Shown piece after piece: positions 27,873 to 35,747 of a DNA stretch of 37,095 bases. Position numbers and translations under genes: made by a program. The notes below the pieces were generated by a model. That model was given only the letters and a program-made list of their open reading frames with translations, searched no databases and was not told the DNA's origin. Each line of letters begins with the position of its first letter. Position 1 is the first letter of the stretch. Location: contig JANJWF010000125.1 of NCBI GenBank assembly GCA_024709685.1, positions 1-37,095 on the forward strand. Reading direction: 5' to 3'. This DNA is from Thiobacillus sp. Lineage in GTDB: Bacteria > Pseudomonadota > Gammaproteobacteria > Burkholderiales > Thiobacillaceae.

Positions 27873-28264
27873 TTAGGCAACAAACATGACCGGCAGCGAA
27901 AGTACAGTCTCCGACAAGAAGAAGGCTTTCTATGCGAAAAGCATCTACGAACTCACCTACGTGGGCTTTTTCTTCGCATCGTGGTTCGGGCTCTCAGTGC
28001 TCCTTTATGATCCGCTTTGCGAGAAGCGCGGCTCAAACGCAGCGGGTGGCTTTGTAGTTATCGTTTTTCCCCTAGTTTCACTACTGATCGCCGGGTTAGC
28101 AAAGTTTTTTATTCACCACTATTACGTACGCAAAAAGTTCGGCCCCGTAGCGACAGAACTCTTTTATGGCCGTGGCTCATCCAAGTATCTCGACAAGGAG
28201 TGACTACGTTGCCTAACACTGCGGTCAAGCGGGACGCGCTAGAGCGCGCCCCTTACCTCCAACG
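27873..28264 (+). mobile_element. Putative integron gene cassette 1
   Basis: Lies between GTTAGGC core (27872-27878) and GTTAGGG of the attC at 28264-28270; recombination point taken as G^TT. Confidence 0.75.
27886..28203 (+). CDS. Cassette-encoded hypothetical membrane protein, 105 aa
   Basis: MTGSESTVSDKKKAFYAKSIYELTYVGFFFASWFGLSVLLYDPLCEKRGSNAAGGFVVIVFPLVSLLIAGLAKFFIHHYYVRKK: two hydrophobic segments. Confidence 0.7.
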   Translation: MTGSESTVSDKKKAFYAKSIYELTYVGFFFASWFGLSVLLYDPLCEKRGSNAAGGFVVIVFPLVSLLIAGLAKFFIHHYYVRKKFGPVATELFYGRGSSKYLDKE

Positions 28265-28270
28265 TTAGGG
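28211..28270 (+). repeat. attC recombination site 1
   Basis: GCCTAAC-actgcggtcaagcgggacgcgctagagcgcgccccttacctccaac-GTTAGGG: RYYYAAC...GTTRRR ends with imperfect dyad, 60 bp. Confidence 0.85.
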
Positions 28271-28691
28271 GTCTCCTGTGAATCTCGATGAGTTGGCAAC
28301 CGCGATGAAGAAGACTTCTGGCGATCCAGTCGCTTTGAAACTCTCCGACCTGGTTTCAGCTTGGAAAGACGACGAGTCGAACGCAAAAGAACTCGAAAGC
28401 ACCGTCGAGCGATACATTGGCAATTCATGGATCTCCAACACAGCAGAACACAAAGAAATCTATAGCTTGTGGTCCCAGTTCCGGAACGATGCGATACACG
28501 GGATCGGAGGCATGACAATGAACGAAAGGCTGTATTCCTTCAGCCTATTTCCACGTTGGGACAGTGCTCAAACGGATGAAGATCGAAAGGCAATCTATGC
28601 AAAGTTGCTGGCCAACCCCTAACACTGCGGTCGAGCGGGACGCTACGCCAGCAAGCTTCGCTTGCTGTCTCCGCGCCCCTCACCTTCAACG
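28265..28691 (+). mobile_element. Putative integron gene cassette 2
   Basis: Bounded by R' cores of the two attC sites. Confidence 0.75.
28278..28622 (+). CDS. Cassette-encoded hypothetical protein, 114 aa, GTG start
   Basis: MNLDELATAMKKTSGDPVALKLSDLVSAWKDDESNAKELESTVERYIGNSWISNTAEHKEIYSLWSQFRNDAIHGIGGMTMNERLYSFSLFPRW; stop TAA lies inside the attC R'' core. Confidence 0.7.
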   Translation: MNLDELATAMKKTSGDPVALKLSDLVSAWKDDESNAKELESTVERYIGNSWISNTAEHKEIYSLWSQFRNDAIHGIGGMTMNERLYSFSLFPRWDSAQTDEDRKAIYAKLLANP

Positions 28692-28697
28692 TTAGAC
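28617..28697 (+). repeat. attC recombination site 2
   Basis: CCCTAAC-actgcggtcgagcgggacgc...CAGCAAGCttcGCTTGCTG...gcgcccctcaccttcaac-GTTAGAC; arms nearly identical to attC 1 (19/20 and 21/23 nt). Confidence 0.85.
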
Positions 28698-28706
28698 ATC
28701 AAAATC

Positions 28707-28817
28707 ATGGACCAAAAATCCTGGAGCGATAGAGTGGCTGGTCTTGCAGTGGACGCCTTATTGACTGCGCAAATTGTGAAGAAAGAAGACTTCGAGCGCG
28801 CGGTGACAGAGAAATAG
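28707..28817 (+). CDS. Possible 36-aa ORF of a third, probably truncated, cassette
   Basis: MDQKSWSDRVAGLAVDALLTAQIVKKEDFERAVTEK* immediately after attC 2; no third attC found downstream. Confidence 0.45.
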   Translation: MDQKSWSDRVAGLAVDALLTAQIVKKEDFERAVTEK

Positions 28818-28821
28818 GGTC

Positions 28822-28850
28822 GGACACGATATTGAAAAGACATCGTGTCC
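28822..28850. repeat. 9-bp perfect inverted repeat at distal end of cassette array
   Basis: GGACACGAT-attgaaaagac-ATCGTGTCC. Confidence 0.7.
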
Positions 28851-28890
28851 ATTTATCGCCCCCCGTTGCCTCAGTCGATTTTCACGACAT

Positions 28891-29775
28891 CTAGCGTGGA
28901 ACGATATTGCCGCTGTCATCGGAGAGGATGATTTCCACGCGCCGATTCAATTGACGACCGGCTGCCGTGTTGTTGGTCGCAACCGGATAGCTATCGGCAT
29001 AGCCGCGTGTTTCAATGCGGTCGCCGCTGATCCCCATGCCGACCAAAGCCGACCGCACGGCATCGGCGCGTTGCTCGGAGAGCGGCTGATTGATGCTGCG
29101 ACTGCCGGTGCTGTCGGTGTGGCCTTCAATCAACACCTTGCGTTGCGGGTATTGGTTGAGAAAGTCGGCCAACTTTTGCACATTGCGCGTGCCCCCCGCC
29201 GACAGCTGCGCCTTGTTGACAGCGAACAGCACGTCGCCCAGCGTGATCACCATGCCGCGCTCTGTTTTCTTGGCCTCCAGCTCCCTGAGCTGCTGTTCCT
29301 GCGCCGCGATGAGTGCTGCGTTGCGTTGAGCCTCGGCACTGGCAGCCGCCAGTGCCGCAGCCTTCTCATCGGCGGACTGCCGCGCGATTTCCGCCTGCCG
29401 CCTGGCCGCTTCGGCTTCAGCCGTTCTCGCCTCAAGACGAACCTGGTCGCGTTGGGCGGTGGCATTGGCAATGGCCGTCTCGGCGGATTTCCGCTTGGCG
29501 GTTTCCTGTGCGATCGCCACGCGCTGCCTGGTGAGATAGGCCTGTTGCTCAACCGCGTCATTATCACCTTTACTCAGTGCCGCATCCGCTTTGCTCAGGG
29601 AGTCGCCGGCTTTCTGCAATTCAAGCGGCGCCAGACTCACAACCTGGGAATCGGTCCGTGCGCTGTTGTAAAGGCTACGCGCGTCTTCGAGTGATGAGTT
29701 TTGCGGCGGGACGGTGCTGCAGCCCACGAGAACCACGGCTGCGATCAGGCTGAGCGGAAGATATCGATTTTTCAT
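28891..29775 (-). CDS. OmpA-family lipoprotein with N-terminal DUF4398-like region
   Basis: MKNRYLPLSLIAAVVLVGCSTVPP lipobox; C-terminal KVLIEGHTDSTGSRSINQPLSEQRADAVRSALVGMGISGDRIETRGYADSYPVATNNTAAGRQLNRRVEI. Confidence 0.93.
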   Translation of the reverse strand: MKNRYLPLSLIAAVVLVGCSTVPPQNSSLEDARSLYNSARTDSQVVSLAPLELQKAGDSLSKADAALSKGDNDAVEQQAYLTRQRVAIAQETAKRKSAETAIANATAQRDQVRLEARTAEAEAARRQAEIARQSADEKAAALAAASAEAQRNAALIAAQEQQLRELEAKKTERGMVITLGDVLFAVNKAQLSAGGTRNVQKLADFLNQYPQRKVLIEGHTDSTGSRSINQPLSEQRADAVRSALVGMGISGDRIETRGYADSYPVATNNTAAGRQLNRRVEIILSDDSGNIVPR

Positions 29776-29794
29776 GATGAGCTCCATTTGACGA

Positions 29795-30187
29795 TTACCT
29801 GGACTGACGTTCGATTTCTTCACGCAGGACCCGGATATCCTCCTGCAGGGCATCCGCTGCTTTTTGTGCCTTGGTTGAACGCACTATCTCGGCAGCAAGC
29901 TTGGCGTCGACCTCCGCCTGTTCCGCCAGCCGCAAAGCGAGCTCATAATTTTTGTCTGCCATTGCCTGCTCGGCAGCAGCCATCTTGTCCAATGCGGACT
30001 TGGTCTGTACCGGTGCAAACTGGTTGCCCCCGGTGCTCAGGGCATTGTTGACTGCGGCCCGGGAAACGGCCATCTGCTCCGTCGGCGCCGGAGAGCTTGC
30101 GCAACCCGCGATCAACATGACGGCCGAGACGGACATGCCGATCCTGTGCATCGCCTGATTCGGGTTGAGGAAATATGTGTTTTTCAT
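29795..30187 (-). CDS. DUF4398-like lipoprotein
   Basis: MKNTYFLNPNQAMHRIGMSVSAVMLIAGCASSPAPTEQMAVSRAAVNNALSTGGNQFAPVQTKSALDKMAAAEQAMADKNYELALRLAEQAEVDAKLAAEIVRS. Confidence 0.85.
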   Translation of the reverse strand: MKNTYFLNPNQAMHRIGMSVSAVMLIAGCASSPAPTEQMAVSRAAVNNALSTGGNQFAPVQTKSALDKMAAAEQAMADKNYELALRLAEQAEVDAKLAAEIVRSTKAQKAADALQEDIRVLREEIERQSR

Positions 30188-30463
30188 CATCGTTTCACCC
30201 ATTGAGTTGAACATCGGCCGCATTCGTGACAAAAAGCGCTTGGTGTGGGGCTACGTTTCTTAGAGTAGTAAAAAAAATCCGCGGGGCAATTTTGCGTGCG
30301 GTTCTGCGTTTAGTTGGGGTAATACTGGGCCAGGAAGGGCTGCACGTGCGGGTTTCAGATGGACCCGGACGTTCCGGGGGGCGGGCTAATCGCTGTGGAA
30401 GGTTCGGCCGGCCGTGCGGCGCGATCAGGGCTTATGAAAAAACGGGGAGGGGATCGATGTGAT

Positions 30464-30485
30464 AATAAAAAACCCCAAGGGTTTG
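30464..30485 (-). terminator. Possible Rho-independent terminator, minus strand
   Basis: Minus strand AAACCCTTGGGGTTTTTTATT: short hairpin plus T-tract downstream of the 30563-30820 ORF. Confidence 0.5.
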
Positions 30486-30562
30486 ATGTGACCCCGAGGG
30501 CTTTGAGAACTAGCATCCATCTTCACCAAGGCGGCGTTGACCAGGAGTATTTCAGTAGCTGG

Positions 30563-30820
30563 CTAAGCTTTTCGCCAGTAATTATTTGCCGCCGCTATCG
30601 TCTGGAATTCGATCGCGATAACCTGGCTGGAGGCGATGAGGCTATCGGGGTCGGAGGCGTAGGTTTTGCGGCCTTCCTTGAGAACATCGAGATCCGGCTG
30701 GATGTTGTGAATCGTATGGCGGGCCATCAACATTGCCAGGGCGCGTCCTTCCTCGGGTGTGTCGGTAATCAATGTCCCGCCAGGCACCAGGACCAATTCT
30801 GTATCCGGTAAACGATCCAT
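30563..30820 (-). CDS. Hypothetical protein, 85 aa
   Basis: MDRLPDTELVLVPGGTLITDTPEEGRALAMLMARHTIHNIQPDLDVLKEGRKTYASDPDSLIASSQVIAIEFQTIAAANNYWRKA; followed by terminator-like hairpin. Confidence 0.6.
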   Translation of the reverse strand: MDRLPDTELVLVPGGTLITDTPEEGRALAMLMARHTIHNIQPDLDVLKEGRKTYASDPDSLIASSQVIAIEFQTIAAANNYWRKA

Positions 30821-31011
30821 CGTATTTCTCCTGTTCCTGCTTTGAAAATCGAAAAAAACACTTTACCGATTCAACATAGCATAGTTCGCTTTTCGGGATG
30901 CCCAGTGCGTTAGCCCGACCCAGAGGGATCTGATTTGATCTGCCACCTATGTTGCTACACTTTGCACTGGCGAACGGCACGTATTTTTCACTTCGGTAAA
31001 AGGAGCGCAAC

Positions 31012-31356
31012 GTGAACGCACGACGTTTCATCGTCACTTTGGGACTCATGGCGTTTGTGGCAGTCCCTTCGATGAGTTTTGCAGAAGGGAAAGCCGTGAT
31101 CACGTCGCCAGCAGATGGCGCCACCCTGGACGGGATGGACGAAAACCGGATCTCTTATGAGGTGGAGTACGGCCCACGTGGCGATCACGCCCATCTTTAC
31201 GTCGATAACAAGGAAGTGGCGATATTGCGCAAGCGCAAGGGCAGCTATCTGCTTGAAACCTTGTCATCCGGCAAGCACAGCCTCTGCGTCAAGGTGGTGA
31301 ACAAGGCCCATGTGCCGATCGGCATTGAACAGTGCATCAATGTCACGGTGAGCTAA
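31012..31356 (+). CDS. Secreted hypothetical protein with Ig-like/DUF4399-like pattern
   Basis: Signal peptide MNARRFIVTLGLMAFVAVPSMSFA; KAVITSPADGATLDGMDENRISYEVEYGPRGDHAHLYVDNKEVAILRKRKGSYLLETLSSGKHSLCVKVVNKAHVPIG. Confidence 0.7.
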   Translation: MNARRFIVTLGLMAFVAVPSMSFAEGKAVITSPADGATLDGMDENRISYEVEYGPRGDHAHLYVDNKEVAILRKRKGSYLLETLSSGKHSLCVKVVNKAHVPIGIEQCINVTVS

Positions 31357-31394
31357 ATCTAAAAGCCCGGAAAGCCCGAGGTTCACCGTGGAGA

Positions 31395-31970
31395 TCAGGG
31401 TCGGTCACGATGTGGGAGTCCTCTGTCATCGAGGATCTTCTGCAGCTTGGTGCTCTGCTCGTTTGTGAGCGTCGTCCGAAGAAGGGTCCCGCCGTAGCCG
31501 GCGAGATGGTCGACCACATGGACCGGATCGGCGGTACGAATCCATGCGAAGATCGCGGAGTCACCCGGCTCGATCAACGCGCCGACGCGCCTGACGAAAT
31601 CCTCGGGAATCCCGAATTCATGCTTCCACCAGTCGGCATCCGCGGCGCCGCCCAGCGCACCGAGGGCGCCACCGCCGAGAGCGCCGGTCGCAAGCGCGCC
31701 CCCAGCCGCCACGGCGCTCGCCCCGGCGGTGAACGGGACGGCTAGCAAAGCCCCGATCAGCGATCCCCATAGGAATCCCCAGCCCGCACCGATTCCGACG
31801 GTTTGCTGGTAACTATAATCGAGGCGCAACTCGCCTCTGCGGTCCCGATAGACCGCGACGGCGTCCCTGATATCGATGACCCAATCATCATTCAGGAATC
31901 GCAATTCATCAAGAACCCGTGCGGCGCGAGAAGTGTCCTGCTTGAATCCGACTACGATAAGTTCTGACAT
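31395..31970 (-). CDS. DUF1269 family membrane protein
   Basis: MSELIVVGFKQDTSRAARVLDELRFLNDDWVIDIRDAVAVYRDRRGELRLDYSYQQTVGIGAGWGFLWGSLIGALLAVPF: DUF1269 pattern. Confidence 0.88.
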   Translation of the reverse strand: MSELIVVGFKQDTSRAARVLDELRFLNDDWVIDIRDAVAVYRDRRGELRLDYSYQQTVGIGAGWGFLWGSLIGALLAVPFTAGASAVAAGGALATGALGGGALGALGGAADADWWKHEFGIPEDFVRRVGALIEPGDSAIFAWIRTADPVHVVDHLAGYGGTLLRTTLTNEQSTKLQKILDDRGLPHRDRP

Positions 31971-32234
31971 GTCATTTCTCCTTCAGCGGGGAAGTCCCGT
32001 GCTTTGATTGAAGACAACTGCCATTGACGGAGCGGTCCACACGTAACCCTTATTGGTGTCGCCGAACGTCGCGACAACAATCCGATCTATGGCCGATGCC
32101 GTTTGGGAAAATGTCTTTCTAGTACGTCCTCTTCGGATGTCAACAGAAAGAACAAGAGCATAGAGAAGGATAGAGGGGGTGCTACCCTTATCCGGGTTAC
32201 GCTCAAGCGCAGCAACAGCCTCAGCGGCGCGTCT

Positions 32235-34313
32235 TCACAGTTCCACACGCTTGAGAAGCTGGGCGTTGATCGCTACGACCACGGTGCTTGCCGACATCAG
32301 CACCGCGCCCACGGCAGGCGTGAGCACGATGCCCTGACTATGAAGCACGCCTGCGGCCAGGGGAATCGCAACAATGTTGTACCCCGCGGCCCACCACAGG
32401 TTCTGCACCATTTTCCGGTAGGTCACGCGCGACAGCTCGACGATTTTCGGGATGTCGCGGGGGTCGGAGCGCACGAGGACGATGTGTCCGGCTTCCACCG
32501 CGACGTCGGTCCCCGCGCCGATTGCGATGCCGACATCGGCGGTGGCGAGGGCTGGGGCATCGTTGACGCCGTCGCCCACCATCGCGACTTTCTTGCCCTG
32601 GCTTTGCAGTTCGCGCACCTTCGTGGCCTTGTCCTCGGGCAGGACCTGGGCGAACACCGTGTCGATCCCCAACTCTGCGGCGACGCTGTCCGCTACCGCC
32701 TGTGCGTCGCCGGTGAGCATCGCCACCTCGATTCCCCGCTCGTGCAATGCGCGTATCGCCTCGCGACTCTCCTCGCGGATGGCGTCGGCGACCGCGAAAA
32801 CCGCCAGCGCCTGGCCGCCACGCAGCAGATAGATGGCGGCCTGCCCCCGACGGGCAGCCGCTTCGGCCGCGGGGCGGAGCGTTTCGGGCACCTGCGCGCC
32901 TTCTGCCGCCAGGAGCGCGGGGCCGCCCATGTGGTATTCGACCCCCTCGATCGAGGCGGCGACGCCTTTCCCCGTCAGCGCCCGGAAGCCGTCCGCCGCG
33001 GGCAGGTCGAGCTTTTGGTCCTCCGCCGTCCTGACGATTCCCCGGGCGATGGGATGCTCGGATTCGGACTCCACTCCGGCCGCGATCCGCAGTGCTTCCT
33101 GCCTCGACAGGCCTTCGCCCACCGCCATTTCGACCACGCGGAACTCACCCAGCGTGAGCGTGCCGGTCTTGTCGAAAATCACGGTGTCGAGGTTGCGCGC
33201 CTCTTCCAGCCCGCGCCGGTCCCGCACCAGCAGGCCGTTGCGTGCGCCCAGGGTCGTCGAGATGACGACGACCAGTGGCACGGCCAGGCCGAGTGCATGC
33301 GGACAGGCAATGACCAGGACGGTCACCACCCGGATGATCGAGAAATCGAGCGACGCCCCCAGCGCCTGCCAGACGACCAGCGTGAGCAACGCGGCGGCGA
33401 TGGCTACCCCGGTCAGGAGCCGGGCCGCACGATCGGCCAGATGCTGTGCCCTGGATTTTGACGTCTGCGCATCGGCCACGAGCCGCATGATTCCGGAGAG
33501 CTTGGTCTTCTCGCCGGTACCGGTGACCTCGACGCGCAGCGAGCCCTCGCCGTTGATCGTCGCCGCAATGACCTCATCGCCTTCCTGCTTCTTCACCGGC
33601 CGGGATTCGCCGGTGATCATGGCCTCGTTGAGGTCGCTCGTGCCTTTCCGGATCACGCCGTCGGCGGGCACGCTCTCGCCGGGGCGGACCAGCACGATGT
33701 CGCCCTCGCGCAGCGCGCTGACCGGAACCCGCTCTTCGCCCTGATCGGTGACCCGGGTCGCGGTGTCCGGAAGCAGCTTCGCGAGTTCCTGCAGCGCACC
33801 CTGCGCCCGCGAGATCGAGCGCATCTCGATCCAGTGGCCCAGCAGCATGATGGTGACCAGGGTGGCCAGCTCCCACCAGATGGGGTCCGCTTCGATCAGG
33901 CCAAGCTGCACGATCCACGAAAAAACCAGCGCCACCGTGATCGCCAGGGATATCAGGGTCATCATCCCCGGCAGGCGTGCCTTCAGCTCGTGCCACGCCC
34001 CTTTCAGAAACACCAGGCCGCCATAGAGAAAGACGATGGTGGCGAGCACCGGGGAAATCCAGCGCGATCCGGGAAACACGGGGGCGGTGTAGCCAAAAAG
34101 CGTCTGGATGTGCTCTGCCCAGATGACGACCGGAATGGTGAGGATCAGGGAGAGCCAGAACTTGTCGCGGAACATCTCCGGGGTGTGGCCGGCGTGCCGG
34201 TCGTGGCCCGCATGACTGGCGGCCGTGTGTCCATTCCCGTCCCCGTGAGGCGCCTCGTGGCCCGTGTGTGGCGCGGTTCCGTGGTCATGAGCATGGTGCG
34301 TCGTCTTGTTCAC
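32235..34313 (-). CDS. copB: CopB-type copper-translocating P-type ATPase (His-rich N-terminus, CPH motif)
   Basis: N-terminal MNKTTHHAHDHGTAPHTGHEAPHGDGNGHTAASHAGHDRHAGH; ACPHALGLAVPLV; FDKTGTLTLGEF; MVGDGVNDAPALA. Confidence 0.92.
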   Translation of the reverse strand: MNKTTHHAHDHGTAPHTGHEAPHGDGNGHTAASHAGHDRHAGHTPEMFRDKFWLSLILTIPVVIWAEHIQTLFGYTAPVFPGSRWISPVLATIVFLYGGLVFLKGAWHELKARLPGMMTLISLAITVALVFSWIVQLGLIEADPIWWELATLVTIMLLGHWIEMRSISRAQGALQELAKLLPDTATRVTDQGEERVPVSALREGDIVLVRPGESVPADGVIRKGTSDLNEAMITGESRPVKKQEGDEVIAATINGEGSLRVEVTGTGEKTKLSGIMRLVADAQTSKSRAQHLADRAARLLTGVAIAAALLTLVVWQALGASLDFSIIRVVTVLVIACPHALGLAVPLVVVISTTLGARNGLLVRDRRGLEEARNLDTVIFDKTGTLTLGEFRVVEMAVGEGLSRQEALRIAAGVESESEHPIARGIVRTAEDQKLDLPAADGFRALTGKGVAASIEGVEYHMGGPALLAAEGAQVPETLRPAAEAAARRGQAAIYLLRGGQALAVFAVADAIREESREAIRALHERGIEVAMLTGDAQAVADSVAAELGIDTVFAQVLPEDKATKVRELQSQGKKVAMVGDGVNDAPALATADVGIAIGAGTDVAVEAGHIVLVRSDPRDIPKIVELSRVTYRKMVQNLWWAAGYNIVAIPLAAGVLHSQGIVLTPAVGAVLMSASTVVVAINAQLLKRVEL

Positions 34314-34661
34314 AATGCCGGGTCCTCGATCGCCGTGGCGCCCATTCCTGTCCGGCGCGCGTCGTGTCCGCCCAACGGCCGGGCGGATCGACGACCCGTG
34401 GACAGAGCCTGATGCTCAGCTTAGACGACATCGCGATCCATGGAAGGGGCTGATGCTCAGGCGAGGCGACATGTCAGGATTGATTTTGAAAGTCCCACGC
34501 AACCGATGCCGCGCGACTCGGTAGACGAAGACCCGGCGTCAACTATGATCAATTTACGGTTGATTGCATCTGGACGCTTATGCACGCGGGCCGGCAAGAA
34601 TGGCCCGCTGTCCGCCGGTTCGTGAGATGCATCTTTTCAGCCATCCATGAAGGAGGAGACC

Positions 34662-35237
34662 ATGCTGCCCCTGACTTTCCTAGCGGCCTTGCTGTTGTTC
34701 ACCCTCATCGCCATGATTCCCCGCCGCGCAAGCGCCCATTGCGACACCGAGGACGGACCGGCCGTCAACGATGGGCGCAAGGCGCTCGAGACCGGCAATG
34801 TCAACCATGCGCTGAAATGGATCTTTCCCGAAGGGGAGGCGGAACTGCGCCCCATCTTCGACAAGGCTGTCAGGGTACGGGCCCTGGGTGCGGAGGCCGC
34901 CGAAGTGGCGGATCGCTATTTCCTCGAGAACCTGGTGCGCATCCACCGCGCCGGCGAAGGGGCGTCCTATGACGGCATCAAGCCTACCGGCACGGTGCTC
35001 GACCCCAGGGTGGTGGCGGCGGACCAGGCCATGGAGAACGGCGAACTGAAGCCGCTGCTGGCGCTGATCCCTGCGGACAAGCACGCGGAACTGCAGCGCC
35101 GCTTCGACAAGGCCCGGGCCCTGCAGCAGTTCGACGTCGACGATGTGGCGGCGGGCCGCGCGTACATCGCGGCCTATGTGTCTTTCTTCAAATATGCGGA
35201 AGGGGAAGAACACGACCACGGCCATCATCATCACTGA
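34662..35237 (+). CDS. DUF6448-like exported protein with His-rich C-terminus
   Basis: MLPLTFLAALLLFTLIAMIPRRASAHCDTEDGPAVNDGRKALETGNVNHALKWIFPEGEAELRPIFDKA...EGEEHDHGHHHH; SD AAGGAGGAG before ATG 34662. Confidence 0.75.
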   Translation: MLPLTFLAALLLFTLIAMIPRRASAHCDTEDGPAVNDGRKALETGNVNHALKWIFPEGEAELRPIFDKAVRVRALGAEAAEVADRYFLENLVRIHRAGEGASYDGIKPTGTVLDPRVVAADQAMENGELKPLLALIPADKHAELQRRFDKARALQQFDVDDVAAGRAYIAAYVSFFKYAEGEEHDHGHHHH

Positions 35238-35246
35238 GTCATCGGG

Positions 35247-35711
35247 ATGAACGGGCAATGGTTCGCAATCCTCGGGATTGCAGCGATTGCAGCCCTTCTG
35301 TTCCGGCGCCATGTCGGATTCGTGACCCGGGTGCACGCGCACTCGATGTGGCCGACGCTGCGGCCGGGGCAGTTCCTGTTCGCCCGGGCAGTGCATGGGC
35401 GGCAGATTCGCCGGGGCGACATCGCCGTGGTGCAATCCGCCGAGTTGGGTCGGACCATTGTCAAGCGAGTCGTGGGGTTGCCCGGGGATCGACTGAGGCT
35501 CGACGCCAGAGGCCTTGTCCGCAATGGCGTGCAGGTGGCCGAACCCTATGTGTCTCGCGCTGGAGGCAGGAACGGCGCGTGGCAGGTGCCGGAAGGTCAC
35601 TGCGTTCTGCTGGGAGACAATCGTGCCGCTTCCAGCGACAGCCGTTCCTGGAGGCAGCCGTTTGCACCGCTCGACAGCATCGTCGGGCGAATCAATCGGG
35701 GCACCCATTAG
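35247..35711 (+). CDS. Signal peptidase I-like (S26) protein
   Basis: VHAHSMWPTLRPGQFLFA (catalytic SMWPT), RRGDIAVVQ, IVKRVVGLPGDRLRL, LLGDNRAASSDSRSW: S26 boxes B-E. Confidence 0.88.
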   Translation: MNGQWFAILGIAAIAALLFRRHVGFVTRVHAHSMWPTLRPGQFLFARAVHGRQIRRGDIAVVQSAELGRTIVKRVVGLPGDRLRLDARGLVRNGVQVAEPYVSRAGGRNGAWQVPEGHCVLLGDNRAASSDSRSWRQPFAPLDSIVGRINRGTH

Positions 35712-35747
35712 CTGCTGTTACTGGTGTGCATTACGGGCTGGGGAACA

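Noticed and set aside
32103-33461. 452-aa plus-strand ORF
   Set aside because: Antisense to copB; no domain recognised.
34548-34564. ATCAA-tttacgg-TTGAT dyad upstream of the DUF6448-like gene
   Set aside because: Only 5-bp arms; could easily occur by chance.
34680-35708. 342-aa minus-strand ORF
   Set aside because: Antisense to the DUF6448-like and S26 genes, both of which have recognisable sequence features.
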